NCBI RefSeq assembly: GCF_004337985.1
Contig: NC_043740.1
Coordinates: 3,533,030-3,597,029, forward strand
Length of the DNA: 64,000 bases
Direction of reading: 5' to 3'
Source: Pyricularia pennisetigena
Taxonomy: Eukaryota > Ascomycota > Sordariomycetes > Magnaporthales > Pyriculariaceae
Below, in pieces: positions 32,576 through 45,500 of this stretch. The stretch's first letter is position 1, and every line of letters starts with the position of its first letter. Made by a program: the position numbers and the translations under genes. Under the pieces are notes generated by a model that ran no database searches, was not told the origin of the DNA, and worked only from the letters and a program-made list of their open reading frames with translations.

Positions 32576-34321
32576 AAGTTGACAACTAACCCACAATAAT
32601 ATTAACCCCAAAAATCAGCTGTAAAAGAATATGAGCCCAGCAAATCGCACGAGACATCCCTTCTGGACTTGACCACCATATCTTTCAAACAGCAGATGGG
32701 ACGATAGTTGCCTTTTCGGGTATCTTGTTGGAACTGCCCGTACTGTCCCTGTCACTCAAAACCTAGACCGCATATGGATCCAGGTTTGGATCGACTCCCG
32801 AGCCGCGTCCACTAGAATCTATATATCTTTAAACTTTAAACTCCGATTATGTCCATCGGGCCGATGAGAGATCAGCGCCCAAAAGGGAGAGGCTTCGGGC
32901 AGATATCTGTACCCCTTTGTACCATAAATGCCTCGCAACGTCCTTCCGCTTGCAAATGCCCTCAAACACGCTTGGACCAGACGGAAAAAAAGGCCCGGTT
33001 CGTTCGTCTGCATCTGGCTGCGACAAAACAGCTCAGCCTAAGAGACTACTTGAGGAATTAGAGAAGTGTGACTAGCAGCAGTTGGAGAGGAGACAAGAGG
33101 GGAAATAGTAAGAAGAAGAAAAAAAAGTGCTAGCTGTGTTTTGTGTCTGTCCCCTCTTGCATGCAACACACCCTCGGGGCTTACGTAGTTCTCGGTAACT
33201 AGGACCATAGGGATGCGACGTCTGGGCTCCTTGAAGAGAGATGAACCTTCCGTTACCCTTGCCTACTTGCTACGTGGTGCGTCTACGGTGGTCTGTCCCA
33301 AGAGGACGGTCCATGATATGTAGCAAAGTTCGGACAAGATCTATACATGGACCCAAACGCTGCACCCTTTGAGCAGCTACACAGTAGACTCCATTCTACT
33401 ATGGCATATATACATTCGGATAAGGCAGTTACGTCGTCACGGGTGTTTTGTTACCATAACAGTTCTGAGGCAGCCACCTAAACGGGAAAGGGCGGTGGTA
33501 ACAATGGTAATGACTTTGATCAACGAGATCTAAAATGCAACGAAGCAAATGTCTCCTTTTAAATACGCTGACCATGACAGTATCCATACCCAAGGAAGGC
33601 GCAACTTCAATGCCAAACCTGTCGACAGCTCGCGCTTCGTGACAGGCCTGGTTCGTAGCTCGGTTCTTTCATTACCCGCTCCTCACGGAGGGAAAGACGT
33701 TCATTATAAGCTAACCAGCCCGCTTACTCTTGCTTGGATCTTGTGGTTGTATAATGAGCTTGGGGTCACACTCCCTGTCAGCCTGTTGAGCGGCTCGCTT
33801 TAGCGTTGTTAGCGGGTTGATCCTTTCTGTCTGTTTTTATACAGTTATTGTGACATGGACAGAATCTTTTGGAAGAAGTATCTGCTGCTTTCTTACTATT
33901 CGAACAATATTTGCGCACGACCTCTTGTATATAGTCATCCATACATTCTGAGTTTTCGGAAAAAAAGAGCTTGATATATAAAACATCGAAATAAAACAAC
34001 TTGGTTAGGAAAGGGAGCAGCCCAAGAGAAACAACTGCGAGTTGAGTTAACAGTGGTTGGAAATTTAGTTGAAAAGGCGAGGAAACGGCGATACAAATAA
34101 GCCAATGAGACTTCTTTTTGTCCAATTACAGAAAGTCTTTTCATGAGTGTTATCTTTGTTGGTAGGGATTTGTTTATATTGTTCAGAGATATATTGCTAT
34201 GTAAGACTCAGTGTACCCCAACTATCCCGTGAGCCTGACCCAAGTGGCTCATCCGCACTGCCGCACGTGTCACAAATCCACACAATCAAGTGCGACCAGC
34301 ATTCTATGAGAGTATTCTTCG

Positions 34322-34326
<5 letters not shown>

Positions 34327-34360
<34 letters not shown>
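34327..34360. repeat. A34 homopolymer
   Basis: Uninterrupted A run in the gene-poor stretch. Confidence 0.9.
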
Positions 34361-34361
<1 letters not shown>

Positions 34362-35907
34362 GCGTTATAAGCTGTCTGAAAAGCTAGGTTTGGTAGTCTT
34401 TGCACGGACATCGGACCCTGGTGCCAAAGTATTCGGATTGAAAAAAACTTAGTTGCCAAGGTGCCAACATGTGCACGTAATCAAACTGTTCGATCACAGC
34501 CCCAACACACCTGGCATCTGGGACGTCTTGGTTATCTTAAACTGTGATTGTGGGTTAAATACAAAATAAACGAGCGTAGCCGAGTCACGGATTGTAAATA
34601 TGTGGACGTCTGATAGTGGTCTTATGACTTTTTTTTTGTTTGTTTGTTTGTTTGAAGCTCCTTCACCAGCATGGAGCAACAAAGGGAATCTTCGCGCTGA
34701 AACCATTTCGAGACACAACCTCTTTTAGCCATAATTGCTACAAGCAGTTTCCAGGTTTGGTTTCAGCTCGGAGAGAGAGAGAGAGAGGGACAAAAAAAAT
34801 AAAAAATCGAAGCTCACCAGGACAAAAAAAAAAACAGTCGTCAGCTCAACTGGGCACATGTTTGCACGGAAGCCTGGGCGGGAAAATCCAGAGCCGTTGG
34901 AAATTACAGAGTACCCTGTGAGGTGATTTCAAGGGGTCAAAGTCACCTAGGGAAAGAAACTCCTTCCAGAGCGGTGGTGCGGATGCAAGAGAGCGGGTCT
35001 CGGTAGCAGTTGGGGGAATCCTCCCCCCTTTTTACCCCACGAGCAACGACCAAGACCTTACTGGGCTCATGCGCAAACTCGTGGATGATATCGCCCTTGG
35101 GCCCTACCTTACCCAGGTAACCGAGCCTCGCCAAAGCAACTTCAGCTTATCTTCTTTTTCTTTTGTTTCTGTTTTCTTTTTCAGCCCAGCCGTGAAATGG
35201 CATAAAAGGAGAGATTGCCGCAGCTTGCTTTTTCAGCGGGGTAGGTAGTAGATTACGGTGGTTGAGGTGCCGTCTTGTCCATGAAAACAGATGAAGATTA
35301 GATCAGATGAGAAAAGCTCATCGGCCCTCGGTCAACGGGAATCGTTCGGACCGGAATGAGTTGAGACGTTTTTTTTTCCTCTTCCCATTTCGCTCTCGGC
35401 GGATGTTCGATCAGAGTAACATAGTGGCAGGACAACAGACGGCAGCTTCGGGTAGGGGTGTCCGAGGGAATGGCTCTCTTTCTCTCTCGCTTTTCCCCTC
35501 CCTGCCTTCCCTCGATTCCCTTGGGGAAAGGACCGAATTTGACCAAAGAGCATGAGTTGCAAAATTCGCATAGGAGTAGCACATCGAACGCTTCAAGTTC
35601 GTGACGTCGTGAACGGTTTGATATTATTTTTGGATTTTGAAGCATTATTAGGATTCCCATCCTTTTTGTCGACGTCGTGTAAGCAATACCCAGATTTCCG
35701 GTTTACGCCACGCTCGGTATGGCGTTAATTTGTCCGATGCTTGCCTTGTACGACATCAGCAGCGCGTGTTATGCTTTTGAATAGTGCTATCCCCCATTCA
35801 CTTTTGACCCCATCATCCTTTTGTGCGAGTGACACAGGCTGGTTCCCTGTTTCAAAAGCAAATGTGGCAAATTTCCCCGGGTGCAAACAAATGACATTTT
35901 TTTTTTT

Positions 35908-35936
35908 NNNNNNNNNNNNNNNNNNNNNNNNNNNNN
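35908..35936. other. Assembly gap (29 N) after a T run
   Basis: Preceded by a T run of 11; the homopolymer was probably not resolved. Confidence 0.95.
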
Positions 35937-37313
35937 AGTGAATCAACTTGCGACACATAAAGATGGGACGAAGTATATGCCACAAATGGATATGCCATGT
36001 CATCTCGTCTCATGATTAGGATAGTTCAGAAGCGAGCCCTGTGGGCCCATGTTGTCTACGTACAGTACATAGTCGTCTGTCGAGCTATTATTGCCGAGAA
36101 AACAAAACGCAAGCATGGCCATGATAGCAAAGGTAGGTATTTAATAACAGAGCCGTTGGACGTTGATGAGATGCACTCGTCATTTCAAGCCTGTTTTTAA
36201 CAAAAGCAACAAGATGCGGAGTGGCGGAGGACCAAGAATATGTATCTAGGTGATTTCTTTCTCTCTCCCTCGCTCTCCGTGCTGCGCGAATGAGGAGCCA
36301 CAAAAGCAATAGCATCATGAACCATGACTGGCTAACGGAGTACTGTAACTGCATGGGTTCTGGGCTTTTGGTGGCTCCCCCCCTCGGTATCAGTGACAGA
36401 CCCCAGGATGGAGATCATGGAACGCTAAAAAGGGTCCTCTTGGCAACGGAAGCCTCTCATCCACTCAATAGCCAGGGAACAATAACAAGCAAAAGGCGAT
36501 TCTTGGCAGATGCTGTATGGTAGTGATTCATGCTAGCCAATCAGACTAGAGAAGAGATAAACAGGTGAATTGATCATCATGAAACTCCATGACAGCATTT
36601 AACAAATTTGGGGTTTTAATATGGCAATCAACCATCCAGTCTTGTCATGATGCCAATCAAATTGATTAAATTGTTTGCCGCCAGTTGAGTAGGTAGCGCG
36701 AGCCTTGAGACCGATTCCTGAAATGAGCTACCGCGTATTCAGATCAGCGAGACGCCCAAAGGGAAATTACCTAGACAACCCTGTAATTATTTGTACCACC
36801 ACCAAGACCACCTAGCTTCCGGTACAGTTTATCTTACTCAAACCCTCTTCGTCCTGCTCCCTTGCAATGGAGCCGCCCTATTCTCGGTGGCAGCGCACCG
36901 AACAAATGATGGATCGACCTTTATTTTAAACACGAAAATCATACTTTTCTCAAGACGGATGTAGGGTGGTAATGAACCGACACAGTAAACCAAAAAAAAA
37001 AAAAAAAACCTGATGGTGCCATGCCATCTTGACCAACCTCTTAGGCGCCCAATCAGATGGTAAACAAGGATTACAAGCACAGATGAACCAGTTTGAGCAT
37101 CCGAAATGTTGCAGGCCGACAGAGTTGGAGTGGCGATGGAGTTTAATCCAAATTTCCTGGAGGAGACCGAAATTCGACTCGTCAAATGACGACAGTCCCA
37201 ATTAAACACACATCCTTTGATCGGTACTTCGGACTATTGCAGGTACCTCGCAGTACTTGACCATAATATCTCCTGCCGCACCGGGCACTAATGTTTCAAC
37301 ATGCTTATTGAGC

Positions 37314-37316
<3 letters not shown>

Positions 37317-37345
<29 letters not shown>
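37317..37345. repeat. A29 homopolymer
   Basis: Uninterrupted A run in the gene-poor stretch. Confidence 0.9.
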
Positions 37346-37347
<2 letters not shown>

Positions 37348-40300
37348 CATCCCAAATGCCTTTTGGCATAGCAATTGCTTTTCCATGGCGGCGTCTCTAA
37401 TGGGCGTCCTTGACTGGTTGGCTGGCAAGCAAACGATAATGCTTGCGATCGCCGCGTGGCGTACATACAAAGTTGGAAATGCCATGCTGGTCGAACACGA
37501 GTTTGACAGGCCCGAATATATGCAGAATCCAGTTTGCTTTAAATGTTAAACGCCACTGTGAGCGGGTGGACCTAATCAGGTTTGTGGTCGACGGGTGATA
37601 TGGACTTTTCCACTGGAAGGGTGCGCTTCCGTGGCTGCCAATGCAGTATTATTTACTTCGGACCAAACAGACGCCTGGCACGTAGGGGTTTGTACTTCGG
37701 TAGCACGAGGTAAATAAGATGGACGAGCGCTGGAATTACTGTAGGTTGGGCTGACAGACAAGTCGGAGCAACGCCCGGGTCGGACTTGGAAGGTGAGCCG
37801 GTGGGTAGGAACAAGGTCGTGGGGTGTTGTGCCGATTGTGGCCCGGTTTCATCGGCGCCGATGACAGAGACGCACAATCAAGTCTTCATTCTTGTCGATC
37901 CATTAACTACTGCAATCCCAAGGAAATGGACAAATGAAACCTGAATGCCCCTTTTCCAAGTCGAGACAAGGCAGCAAATTACATTTAGCCATCCAGGCCA
38001 TCCCTAAGACGCCTCTGAACATGACGTTTCTCCCTTGTTGCTTGTTTGTCTGTCTCCCTCGTCACACCGCCTGACCGTTTGTGCAGCAAGTCGACTCTGG
38101 TAAGTGGTGAATGATTGGCTCGGCACGTATTACCACCCATACAACAAAGGACGCAAGGGTCCGGGGTGGGGGGTTTTTGCAAGTAACCCTGTAGCTCACC
38201 TCGCTGAGTAGGGGGCTTGCTCATCAGTTGACTGTGTACGACTTCTGATGGTTACGAGCAAAAGCTTCCAGGTACGGAGGCAACCAAGCCCAGCGAGCCT
38301 AAGTGCTGTACCTAGGTACGTATGGGAGTTTGACTCGCATTTCTCTTCCCGTCAATGGATGGGACGATTAGGCGCCAATTAGCAACCGAATAGTGCTTCT
38401 GGAATGACTTGCAAAGACAAAACAGCATGAAAATATAGAGCATCAAAACCATGATCAGAAAAACTCAAATCAGGGGGTCATGACATGAGGATATTTCGGC
38501 GAGGCACGCATTGGGTTGTGTGTGCTTTTTGTGATGACCAGGATGCTTTTCTTTTCAAAACAAACCAACTCACAGAAAAGGAGGAAAACGGAATAAGAAG
38601 AAAGGAGGCATGGAAGGCGAGGATAATCATTATCTGCATAAAACATAAATTCACAACCTCAAGTGGCGGCTAAGCTCGTACCACAGATCGTTCGTTGGGT
38701 TCGGATAGCAGCAGTGCCGCCGGCGTAAAAAGAATGCCAGTCCTAGCAAGACAGCAGACCACAGGGAACTGCTGCTATGGAATCAAATACTACTAACCAA
38801 TCAATATTCTCCGGTAGCCACCCCTTGCATTAGACCCGGCATCCGGAGGGCACGTGTTTCTTTTCAGACAACCCAGACAAGTCTAAACTGCACTTGCAGG
38901 CTGCAGGCCGAGAGCTAGAAAGAGGACAAAAAAAAAAGCGAAAAAAACCACACGGTACCATAAACTAGTACCTGCAGCGGAAGCAGTACCGGTGGCATGA
39001 AGACTCGCGAGACCAGATGGTGGACATCATAAGAGACAAAAAACCAAAGAACCAAGGATCGAATATACAGTAATTAATTGCTATCGACCAAACGAAATGC
39101 AGATTTGGCTGGGATTGAATGATCGACGAAAGTCAGCCCATATATCCCTACATATAGTACTGTACGCATTAGGACGGACGCCCTTTCTGCAGCGGGGAGT
39201 ACCAACAAGAGAACAAGGAAGAAAAAAACTTAATTTGAGCCGATATAGAACAATGGGATTTCTTGCTTGACTTCTCTCTTTTTGTAAGGGTTTCGTGCAC
39301 AGGCTTGGCTCCGCCTAACTTGGCTTGCTTGGCTTCCGAGAGCCACTGTGGAGCAGACTTGCTTTATCAAATCGTGCTGTACAATAGGGCGACCTGTTGT
39401 GCAACTTGACAAAACAGCGAAAAAAAAAGAAAGAGAAAAATAAACTGGATCTAACCATGTACCCTATACACATCGCGTTAATACTCTAATCGTCGTAATT
39501 ACCCTACCTACAGTCTTCTTCATCCGACATGTTCAATGGAGAGATAGCCAACTTGACAAATTCCAAATCCCGCACCCACAATGGAAGTGGTGGGCGGGTG
39601 CAGGGATTTCTTCACATTAGCGAGCCGCTTCTGAAACCTGGGGCGCTGATTGGAATGAGCCCCGCTATAAGACCTTGGCGCTCACAATATCAAAATTGGA
39701 AAGTATCCAGACGAGTGGGGAGGGCAAAAATTAATGAGATGAGGGAATCAATGAAAGGAATTCATGGGGAGGCACCCAGGCACAAGCATTCGAACATGTA
39801 TCTCTGCAAAGAAACCCCGCCAACATAAATGACAGGTCGAACGGTTCAATATACAATTGCAACGTGACTGGGTTTGATGGCACGCTGGTGGACCATACCA
39901 CAGCGAAAAATAACTACCTGCGGTAGCAATATAGCTTCCTACCAAGGCACGGTACATGCACCTGTGTGTCGTAGGTAGTATTTATAATGTCTACCTACTT
40001 TGTAGCCAAGATCAGTGGATCTTACAGTACCAAAGCTGAAGAATGTTTCTCGTTCCATTTTGCATTTCCTACCCAACAAAGAAAGATCGCCTCCTGAACT
40101 TGAACTTTGTTGCGTTGCAGCAGTACCATCAGAGAGACGACTGCTATGAGAAAATACAGATACTGACACAATAAAATGACTTGTTTCAAGACTTTGTACC
40201 CCATATACCCAGGTAGGTATCAACAAAAATAACCTGACGGTTTTGGACAGTAGCATCGTCAAAAATAAAACTAAAAAGGGTCTCGCCCAGTCTGGATTCG

Positions 40301-41039
40301 GGCCCCAAGCGAACTTTCACTGTCCCTACCTTATTACTTAGTCGGGGCTAGTACCCGTTAAGGTGGGGATTAACTAGGCGGACCATAGTCTATTAGCTCA
40401 GGGGCAGGGATGGCTCGGAGGCGAGCTACCACCATCCAGGACAGCCGAACCACGCTGCTACCGGTACAGTGCTTGCAACTAATTATGGAGGATCCTCCGG
40501 AAGTCGTGGCTACCACAGTTCACTGGAGATGCCACAATCCACGAACTAGAAGGCCACATATGGACCTGATTTCCATCTGCAAATATTGATCTACCGTTCC
40601 GGTTGTTGTGCTCATTGAACAGGCATTGTCTACCGCTTCCTTGCATGTATTGAAAAGTGAGATTCTCGTCATTTGAAAAAAATCAGCGTACAAAATTAAA
40701 TTCTTGCAAGCTTTGAGTAGTGGTTTTCGGCCGTAGGGAGACGAGGAACGATTCAGAGTCTAGACCTCGACTACGACACCACGAGGAGAGGGGGAAAAAA
40801 GGACAAAAAAAAACTCTATGAGCCTATCTGGTACAATACTACATACAGTAGTGTCAGCCTGCAGCTTCAACGCACGCCCACTCCCAACCCCCCAAAACAG
40901 AGTGGCCCCGGCAAAAAAAAAAAAAAAAAAGAAAAAAAAAAGAAAAACCAAGCGGTGCGCTGTACGGACAATTAGTGCTGGTTAGCATATGCGACGTCAA
41001 TCAGGGTTATTTAGCCATCTCGAAACCTCATCGAGGGCC

Positions 41040-42508
41040 GTCGCGCGTTAAGCTCTGACCCCCTCGGCCGTCGCCAATTGAATTGGGCCTGCTCCAGGGG
41101 CCCTTCCATCCCCGACTCGCATAGCGGACCTTGTCGCAGCTTACGCACCAGAAGGGCTGGCAACGGCCCGTCAGACGACGCTCTCTGCTTTACTCATCCT
41201 CCACAACCAGAACTAGACCAGGACAGCCCTACCTTCTTGGCTAACACTTGCTCGTGCAGGCGCTGCCGTCGCGATGCAGCAACAACAAAGCCTCCGTCTA
41301 CCGCCCCTGCAACTACTGCAAATCAACACCACAAAAGCTGCACGAACATTTCCCTCGACCGAATACGGTGACAGCAAATCCAACCACCCGACGACCCCGA
41401 CGTCTGACCGGTTAGTTTTTTTCCCCCTCTATCTCTGTTTTTTTTTTTTTTTTTTTTTTTGTTATTTTCTCACATCAGCTCGTAGAGCGTACCTTGGCAC
41501 CTTGCTTCGAATTTCATGCACACATACACACACGCGCGCGCGCTTGCCCACACCGCACCCAGTACAAGACAAAACCGTTATTAGTTACCTGCATCAAAAG
41601 AAAGAAGCCAAAGCCAGGGCCGGCCCCACTCGGCTTTTTATTGCCGTTTTGGGCTGTCTTGCGGTAGTCCCCAGTTCAGTTCAGTCCAATCCAGTCCATC
41701 CCTCCCCCTTATGTAGGTACCTGTCCCCAGATACCTAACCTACTAGCACCTGGGCTACCACTTCTAGTGGCTTGTTGATTTTATCTTCGTTTTCACTTTC
41801 TCATCCCTCCCATCTAAAAGTCACCCCTTTACCAGGGCACACGACAACCCGCGTGTAATACTGCCAAGCGATTAATCACCTGCCTTTTTTTCGGGAAAGA
41901 AAGGGCCTTTTCCCAGATCCCCTCAGAAAAAAAAAGTACAAACCAAAGAGCCCCGGCCGTGCCACCAGTGTACAAACGCTGGGCCTTACGACCACGGACT
42001 TAGTTCTTATGTAGTCGGTATTGCTAGCGAAGTCAAAGTGCTGATCGGACGCTGTCCTCCGCAATCCCCAGATCCCATCGGAAGCCCACTACTCCTAGTC
42101 CACTCCTTACTGCGACCGCGGCATCCGACGACATTTACAACAACCCGACCGCTTGCGATCCGTCGTCCTTGCACACGAGCAGACCTCACATTATTACCAA
42201 CAGCCGACCCCATAAGGGCCAGTTGCTTTCAACGGCTACCATTGGGCAAATTCCAGTGTACACCGAACCGCCGAGTCTGACCAGCACCACAACCTCTGAC
42301 GAACCACATACGTGGGTAAAAATCCGCCCTAGACGAGAGATCCGTCATCCGCCGAACCTTTGGTCATACTGGGTAATCGCTAACCCCTTTTAATCGCCCT
42401 CCTAGCACGACATCATTTCTAAGAATTCCACATGATACCAAGAGTGCACCCGACATCGTGAGACCTTCGACGCAGCCGGAAGGGTCTCAGGCCTGGCCAG
42501 CGATCACC
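41040..42508 (+). promoter_or_regulatory. Probable promoter and long 5' leader of the BEM3-type gene
   Basis: Pyrimidine-rich, CA-rich sequence with short frames. A GTTAGT donor-like site lies at 41411, and several acceptor-like sites occur before 42509. The frame of the downstream gene is open back to about 42392 without an ATG. A spliced leader or an extra coding exon is possible, but I cannot fix its borders. Confidence 0.4.
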
Positions 42509-45500
42509 ATGGCTGGACCTCGAGTGGAAGCGGCCAAGGGCGCTCCCCGCAACTCGTCCATAGACTCTGCCATTTCGGCAATCTCGACCAGCTCACATTC
42601 CCACAAGAACCTGAAAAGTTCGGTCGACAGCCCGGCGGGGCCTTTGGATATTGGCAACTTGATCAAGGCGGCCGGTAGTGCCGAGGCGGTTATCCAGTAT
42701 CTCCTGAAGGAAAAAACATCACAAGCCCAGCAAAACTCACAACTATGGAGGCTGGTGGACAAACAAAGGGCCATGATCTTGGGCTTAAACAAGGATTTGG
42801 AAAGAGCGCTGAAGGACAAAGAAAAGTATCGGAAGAAGCTTAAAGAGGTTCTGGTCACTCCCGAAGTACCACCGCTGCCAACGACAGCGTCCCTGGAAAG
42901 GTCAATGACGGACCCAACGTCCTCGGGCCGTCCTCCTCCCCAGTTGCAGAAGCTCAATGTCCCTCTTTCGCCCGTCTTGGATTCCGACAGCCAGAAGCAC
43001 TCTCCTATCGAGGTTGCACTAGCACCCTATCCAATAACACCTCCGGCAGATCAACCCAACGGCCCCCCCACCGCTGTTGGGGAAATGCTTGATCCGTCTC
43101 ACACGATGCCCAAAGCCCACGAGCACGCCCTCGACCAGTACGACCACGAAGCGGAGGAGCGGGAGGCCGAGGACGCCCGCAAGGTAGTCGAAGAACTGGA
43201 AGTTCCGATTCATCTGGCAATGCCCCCGACGAGGAGCCCCCCGAGCGAACCACCGCAGATGCCACCTCCTAAACCACCAGTCCCTTCGATGAACTCTAGT
43301 GACGGTCTCAGCCAGTTTCCTCTCCCGCCCGCGCCGCCACCACGGAAGCCGCCTCCAGCTCCCATACACATACAAGCCAATACCCAGACGTCGACTGATG
43401 ACGGCGAGGCTGATACCGGTTCGACCGATTCAGATTTGGATGGCCTGATCGGGGTTGCCAAGGGAGCCGAAGTTGAGAGGAGAGGACGACGCAGAACTCG
43501 AGAGGAGGATGAGCATGATAGAGAGATCATTGCTCTGAAGGAGGCTGAGAGGCGCAGCCTGTCAAAGAAGAGTAACAAGAGCACAGCAAGCTCCAAGGGT
43601 ACGCCCAGGGAAGAATTGCCGGTTCCTAGTCTGCCGGCAAGCCCGCCGGCCATCCCACGCGGCAGTCAGGCTGAAAATCCGTCCATGTTGACCCTTTTGA
43701 AAGCCGATGAACGAGATACTGCGCTCCCACTACCACCGCCATTAAAGAGCCCTGGTCTTCCTTCGAGCCCTCGGCCGTTCGCCGTAGGTGCAGCTAACTC
43801 TTCATTCAGCTCACCACCGCTTTCCCCACGCCAACTTGGTGCTTTTGCGAGTGCCCCGTTGTCGCCGCGGCCACCACGCCAGCCGATACCGTTACCACTG
43901 AACACCCCCCAACAAACACCGCCATCAGAGGAATTGAAATCGCCTAAACCACTGAACATTGTCAAGAAGGCTATGGATGCTCTTACGGCAACGAGCCCCA
44001 CCAAGCATACGAGCTTGCGTGAAGGCCCGGTAGGAGAAGGCCAAGTTTACACTGGCTTCGTCACGGAGGAATATCCAGATCTGCTTCTTCCTCCTAATGC
44101 ACTTCTATCGATTGAAGTCAAAGTGGCCTCATCACGAATGAAGCCATCGCGTGCCAGTCTCCTCTCGCTCACTCAGCTTGAGGAGGACCCTGTTTTCACA
44201 CTGGCAGTTCTGTTGCGGGGTCAGGGTACCGAGCTCTGGCGAGTGGAAAAGGATTCAGTGTCTCTTGCAAAACTAGACCAACGATTGAAGCAGTGCCCTG
44301 CCTTCACGGCTAAAACGCCTGATCGATCTCTCTTCAGTGGCCACGCTCCCGCGAAGCTCGACGCCAGGCGCATGGCATTGGATCTGTATCTTGATGAGTT
44401 GCTGAACACACCTTTGGACACGGAAACAGCCATCGAGCTTTGCAAATACCTTTCGACGAACACCCTCCCGGCCAACGCAGACGAGACTGGCATTGCAATA
44501 CCGCGACCCGATAGCCAGCCCCAAAAGGCGGGACCTGGCGGCCGTCCCTTCAGGACTGGCTACCTCACGAAACGCGGCAAGAACTTTGGCGGTTGGAAAG
44601 CTAGATTCTTTGTGCTCGAGGGTCCTCAACTACGTTACTACGAAACGCCGGGTGGTGCTCACCTTGGCACCATTAAGTTACAGAAAGCCCAGATCGGCAA
44701 GCAGTCGGCACCTCAAACGAACGACACGTCCTCTCCGTCGTCGGCCGCAGGCGGGAGCGAAGAGATGGACAACCAATACCGTCACGCTTTCCTCATCCTC
44801 GAGCCCAAGAAGAAGGACCCGACATCAATGACCAAGCATGTACTTTGCGCCGAGAGTGACACGGAACGCGACCAGTGGGTGGATGCACTCCTGCGCTGGA
44901 TCGACTACCGAGAGCCCGAGGAGGAAGAGGCCAAGAAGAAGGAGGTATTGAAGAAGGAGCCAAAACAGGGCCAATCAGGGGATGGACGTATTGGACGTTC
45001 GAACTCGAAGCAGAAGAAGTCCGGTCGGCCTCAAAAGCCGCAAGATGCCGAGTCCCTGATTGCTGTCAACTATGAGGCCACTCAGCAAGGCGAGATGCCT
45101 CACTCGGCACCAAACCGCAAGGGTAATTCGGGGCCCAATTATGACCAGCCCTGTCCAACCCCCATGGGCATGAGCTCTCAGCAAAGCTTTGCCATATCGG
45201 GTCCTCAGAACCCACAACCTATCTCGGATTCGGCCTCTTGGGGTAGCAGGACTGGAGGCAGTGGCCTGGTACCACCCGATGAAAAGAAGATTAGGAAGCG
45301 CAGCTTTTTCGGCTTCGCTACCAAGCAACCCCGCGGCTCGAGCGATGGCACCGACTCACTTTTTGGAGGAGAGTCTAGCAGCGGACCAAGTGCAGCCTCC
45401 GGGGGCCACCCTACAGGTCCCTTCCGGCAGGCTTTCGGTGCTCCTCTGTCCGATGCTGTGAAGTATAACGCGCCATTCGATGTCAAGGTTCCTCTCCCTG

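Larger units (their letters stand above)
31377..41039. other. Gene-poor stretch, about 9.7 kb
   Basis: I find no supportable protein gene, tRNA or rRNA. Frames are under 125 codons and lack family signal. It includes long A runs at 34327-34360 and 37317-37345, a 29-N gap, an imperfect 32-nt tandem duplication at 32512-32575 and many A/G-rich patches. Confidence 0.5.

Noticed and set aside
40270..40420. tRNA-like blocks (TAGCTCAGGGGCAGG; GGGCCCGAATCC on the minus strand)
   Set aside because: The blocks are on different strands or at wrong spacing and no cloverleaf forms.
41520..41545. Alternating CA/CG purine-pyrimidine stretch as a Z-DNA element
   Set aside because: Too short and interrupted to claim more than a small microsatellite.
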